From positions 1 through 7,866 of the forward strand of contig JAICKZ010000151.1 in assembly GCA_025927665.1 (NCBI GenBank): a stretch of DNA of 7,866 nt, in the 5' to 3' direction. This document shows positions 5,914-7,866 of this stretch, piece by piece. The position numbers were made by a program, and so were the translations under genes. The notes under the pieces are model-generated. The model was given only the letters and a program-made list of their open reading frames with translations, was not told the DNA's origin and did not search any database. Source of the stretch: Steroidobacteraceae bacterium (GTDB taxonomy: Bacteria; Pseudomonadota; Gammaproteobacteria; Steroidobacterales; Steroidobacteraceae). Numbering within the stretch: the first letter of the stretch is position 1; each line of letters opens with the position of its first letter.

Positions 5914-5941
5914 TTGCGTTGGCTAGGCAGATGTATCTAAT
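5914..5941 (+). promoter_or_regulatory. Candidate promoter of the cytochrome c4 gene
   Basis: TTGCGT (5914-5919), 16-nt spacer, TCTAAT (5936-5941, five of six to TATAAT). A start near 5948 gives a leader of about 46 nt before the ATG at 5994. The -35 hexamer is identical to that proposed for rpmE. A TTGACA at 5840-5845 has no suitable -10 at normal spacing. Confidence 0.45.
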
Positions 5942-5993
5942 GTTTAATTGATGGCTGTTGCATCAAGAAACTTAAAAACCGAAGAGAGAATTT

Positions 5994-6605
5994 ATGAAGT
6001 TGCGATTGATGATGATGTTGGCCGTGGGATTCGCCTTAAGCACGGCGGCATGGGCTGATGGTGATGCTACACGCGGTAAAACGCTGGCCTATACTTGCCA
6101 TGGCTGTCATGGTATTCCGAACTATAAGAATGTATCACCGATATATAGCGTTCCTAAACTGGGCGGACAACAAGCCAAATATATGATTGCGGCATTGAAA
6201 GAATATGCGGACGGTGACCGCGTTCATCCCACCATGCATGCACAAGCAGTGAGTAACTCCGAGCAAGATCGAGCCGATATCGCTGCATTTTTTCAGGGAA
6301 GTAATCCAGTTAATTCCCAAGTAATAGGTACTCCACCAACAGCAGTACAAGTGTGCGTGGCATGTCATGGTAACAATGGAGTTGGCATCAGCTCGCGATA
6401 CCCTACCTTGGCCGGTCAGCACGCTGATTACATTGCGCAAGCTATAAAGGACTATAAGAGTGGCAAACGTAAAAATCCCACCATGTCGGCGCAGGCGGCC
6501 GTTGTGAAAGACGAAGATATTCCAGCTATCACAGCATTTTTCTCCAAGCAAAAAACCCTGTGTAGTACTGATGAAATTCGCGATAACGATGGCAAGTGCA
6601 AGTAG
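5994..6605 (+). CDS. Dihaem cytochrome c4 family protein, periplasmic
   Basis: Exported electron carrier with two covalently bound haems, usually passing electrons to terminal oxidases. Residues 1-21 form a signal peptide (MKLR, a hydrophobic core, cleavage after AWA). Two similar cytochrome domains follow. The first has CHGCH at 35-39 and its distal ligand Met81 in PTMHAQA. The second has CVACH at 121-125 and Met164 in PTMSAQA. The repeats LGGQQAKYM/LAGQHADYI and FFQGSNP/FFSKQKT show an internal duplication. At 203 residues the length fits cytochrome c4. The start has a good purine-rich ribosome site (GAAGAGAG). An unusual feature is the tail from Leu189 to Lys203, which holds two further cysteines, Cys190 and Cys202, possibly a disulphide. 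It has its own candidate promoter and a terminator 21 nt after the stop, so it is probably monocistronic. Confidence 0.92.
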   Translation: MKLRLMMMLAVGFALSTAAWADGDATRGKTLAYTCHGCHGIPNYKNVSPIYSVPKLGGQQAKYMIAALKEYADGDRVHPTMHAQAVSNSEQDRADIAAFFQGSNPVNSQVIGTPPTAVQVCVACHGNNGVGISSRYPTLAGQHADYIAQAIKDYKSGKRKNPTMSAQAAVVKDEDIPAITAFFSKQKTLCSTDEIRDNDGKCK

Positions 6606-6626
6606 CATATGCAAGGATTAAATGAC

Positions 6627-6655
6627 AAAGGCCGGTGTGATCCGGCCTTTTTTAT
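6627..6655 (+). terminator. Intrinsic terminator of the cytochrome c4 gene
   Basis: AAAGGCCGG (6627-6635), loop TGTGAT, CCGGCCTTT (6642-6650), then TTTTATTT. A 9-bp GC-rich stem with a T-run, a textbook intrinsic terminator, ending about 30 nt before the acuI start. Confidence 0.9.
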
Positions 6656-6683
6656 TTCATCAGTTATAAATTGAAAAATCGCC

Positions 6684-7673
6684 ATGCACTTTAAAGCATT
6701 AAGAATTGATCAGCATAACTCCGGCATATTGGCGCAATACCAACAGATGTCAGTGGACGAGTTGACGGCTGGTGAAGTTTTAATTCGAGTTGAATACTCA
6801 AGCATCAATTATAAAGACGCGTTGGCAGCAACCGGAGCGGGACAAATTCTGCGGCGATTCCCGCTTAACGGTGGAATTGATCTTGCTGGCAAAATTGAGC
6901 ATTCAACCGTGCCACAATTTACGCAAGGTCAATCGGTGGTGGTAACAGGTTCCGGATTGAGCGAAACATTGGACGGAGGTTATGCTGAATTCGCACGGGT
7001 GCCTGCATCGGCGGTGATTATTATTCCGGAGGGATTAAGTGCATTGGATGTGATGACGTTGGGTACAGCCGGATTTACCGCGGCTTTAGCTATTCATCGA
7101 ATCGAACACAATGGATTGAACCCAGAGCAAGGAGAAGTATTTGTCAGCGGCGCCAGTGGTGGGGTCGGCAGCCTTGCCATCAATATGCTTGTCGATCGTG
7201 GTTATGCGGTGACAGCATTAACCGGACGTGATTCACAACGTGAATACTTGCAGCAATTAGGCGCACAACAAGTGCTGTTACGGCAAAACCTATCATTGAC
7301 AACCTTGCCTTTGGAGAAAGCGCGTTTCGCGGCCGCAATTGATAATGTAGGCGGCGAATTGCTGTCTTGGTTGATACGCTCATTGCGTAATCAAGGCAGT
7401 GTTGCCAGCATTGGGTTAACAGGCGGAAGCGATGTACATACTTCAGTGATGCCGTTTATTTTGCGCGGTGTCAATGTACTGGGCATTAACTCTGCTGCCA
7501 CGCCGCGTCCGCTACGCGAAACCGTTTGGCAACGTATTGCAACTGATTTAAAACCTTCAAAGCTTGATGCGACTCGCACCCGAATCGTTGAGTTTGATCA
7601 GTTGCTGGATGTGTTTCCCGAGTACTTGCACAATCGAGTTCACGGACGCACCGTGGTGCGCATTTCGCACTAA
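6684..7673 (+). CDS. acuI: NADPH-dependent acryloyl-CoA reductase, AcuI/YhdH family
   Basis: Zinc-free medium-chain dehydrogenase/reductase related to E. coli YhdH and AcuI, which reduce toxic acryloyl-CoA to propionyl-CoA with NADPH in the cytoplasm. The 329-residue protein shows SSINYKDALAATG at 39-51, GTAGFTAAL at 127-135, the nucleotide-binding loop GASGGVGS at 156-163 and TGR at 180-182. Arg182 is placed to bind the NADPH 2'-phosphate. AAIDNVGG is at 217-224, SVMPFILRGV at 254-263 and GRTVV at 321-325. The zinc ligands of true alcohol dehydrogenases are absent. Where E. coli YhdH has PGID, this protein has GGID (63-66). The ribosome site is weak and a TATAAA lies at 6665-6670 without a matching -35. 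rsmG starts 5 nt after its stop, so the two may be co-transcribed. The family is clear; the exact substrate is inferred. Confidence 0.88.
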   Translation: MHFKALRIDQHNSGILAQYQQMSVDELTAGEVLIRVEYSSINYKDALAATGAGQILRRFPLNGGIDLAGKIEHSTVPQFTQGQSVVVTGSGLSETLDGGYAEFARVPASAVIIIPEGLSALDVMTLGTAGFTAALAIHRIEHNGLNPEQGEVFVSGASGGVGSLAINMLVDRGYAVTALTGRDSQREYLQQLGAQQVLLRQNLSLTTLPLEKARFAAAIDNVGGELLSWLIRSLRNQGSVASIGLTGGSDVHTSVMPFILRGVNVLGINSAATPRPLRETVWQRIATDLKPSKLDATRTRIVEFDQLLDVFPEYLHNRVHGRTVVRISH

Positions 7674-7678
7674 CCAGT

Positions 7679-7866
7679 ATGTTGGATGAAACAATTTTAC
7701 GCGCTGGTGCCAGCACTTTTGGTCTGCAGTTAAGTGACGCACAAGTGCATGCCTGCGATGTACTTTTACATGAACTCAATGATTGGAATCAGCGTATTAA
7801 TCTCACCGCCATACGCGATCCACAGCAGCAAATCACCAAGCATTTGCTCGACAGTTTTTCTATTCA
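7679..7866 (+). CDS. rsmG: 16S rRNA (guanine527-N7) methyltransferase RsmG, N-terminal part
   Basis: SAM-dependent enzyme that methylates N7 of G527 in 16S rRNA; its loss causes low-level streptomycin resistance in several bacteria. The frame is open from the ATG at 7679 to the right edge: 62 complete codons of an expected 205-215. The visible part matches the family's N-terminal helical region: LLHELNDWNQRINLTAIRD followed by KHLLDSFSI, just before where the SAM-binding motif (VDVGTGxGxPG type) should begin. The gene starts 5 nt after acuI without a good Shine-Dalgarno. rsmG is most often directly downstream of mnmG and upstream of parA-parB, close to the origin; here mnmG is not upstream. 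The gene is cut by the window edge, not broken. Confidence 0.93.
   Translation, partial: MLDETILRAGASTFGLQLSDAQVHACDVLLHELNDWNQRINLTAIRDPQQQITKHLLDSFSI

Noticed and set aside
6135..6614. Long open frame of 159 codons on the minus strand across the cytochrome c4 gene
   Set aside because: It lies almost wholly within the clear cytochrome c4 coding region, has no family-like motifs or ribosome site, and overlaps the c4 stop region. It is an antisense shadow.
1..7866. Mobile elements, CRISPR arrays, tRNA genes or defence islands
   Set aside because: No transposase or integrase motifs, no regular repeat-spacer pattern and no tRNA-like fold were seen. All coding regions are housekeeping families.

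Overview
The window is a stretch of housekeeping chromosome from a proteobacterium. A gammaproteobacterium is most likely, with a betaproteobacterium as the alternative. I base this on gene content and order: gmk-yicC facing away from a PP2C-rph-rdgB-hemW run, then a zinc-type rpmE, a dihaem cytochrome c4, an AcuI/YhdH reductase and rsmG. GC content is moderate (about 45% by eye). There are no tRNA or rRNA genes, insertion sequences, phage genes or CRISPR arrays.

Layout. Positions 31-1542 (minus strand) hold gmk (guanylate kinase) downstream of yicC (YicC-family endoribonuclease). A divergent intergenic gap follows. Positions 1725-5048 (plus strand) hold a tight four-gene run with gaps of 13, 30 and 44 nt: a PP2C phosphatase, rph (RNase PH), rdgB (house-cleaning NTPase) and hemW (haem chaperone). 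Positions 5049-5568 are a roughly 500-nt non-coding region, the most unusual part of the window. It has three exact consensus DnaA boxes. Two of them form a perfect inverted pair, and they lie beside a 50-bp stretch of about 82% AT. The region also holds a short terminator, two candidate promoters and a hairpin just before rpmE. Positions 5569-7673 hold rpmE (bL31), a cytochrome c4 and acuI. The first two genes are each followed by a clear intrinsic terminator. rsmG begins at 7679 and runs off the right edge.

How the genes relate. gmk, yicC, rph and rdgB all concern nucleotide supply, RNA turnover or nucleotide-pool cleaning. hemW (haem delivery) and cytochrome c4 (c-type haem electron carrier) concern respiration. 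rpmE and rsmG serve the ribosome.

The main point for follow-up is the DnaA-box cluster at 5196-5408, about 2.3 kb from rsmG, a gene often found near the replication origin. It could be the chromosomal origin, a DnaA-titrating or reactivating site, or a DnaA-controlled promoter of rpmE. The sequence alone does not decide. I see no evidence of a new multi-gene system; the protein-coding genes are all recognisable families.
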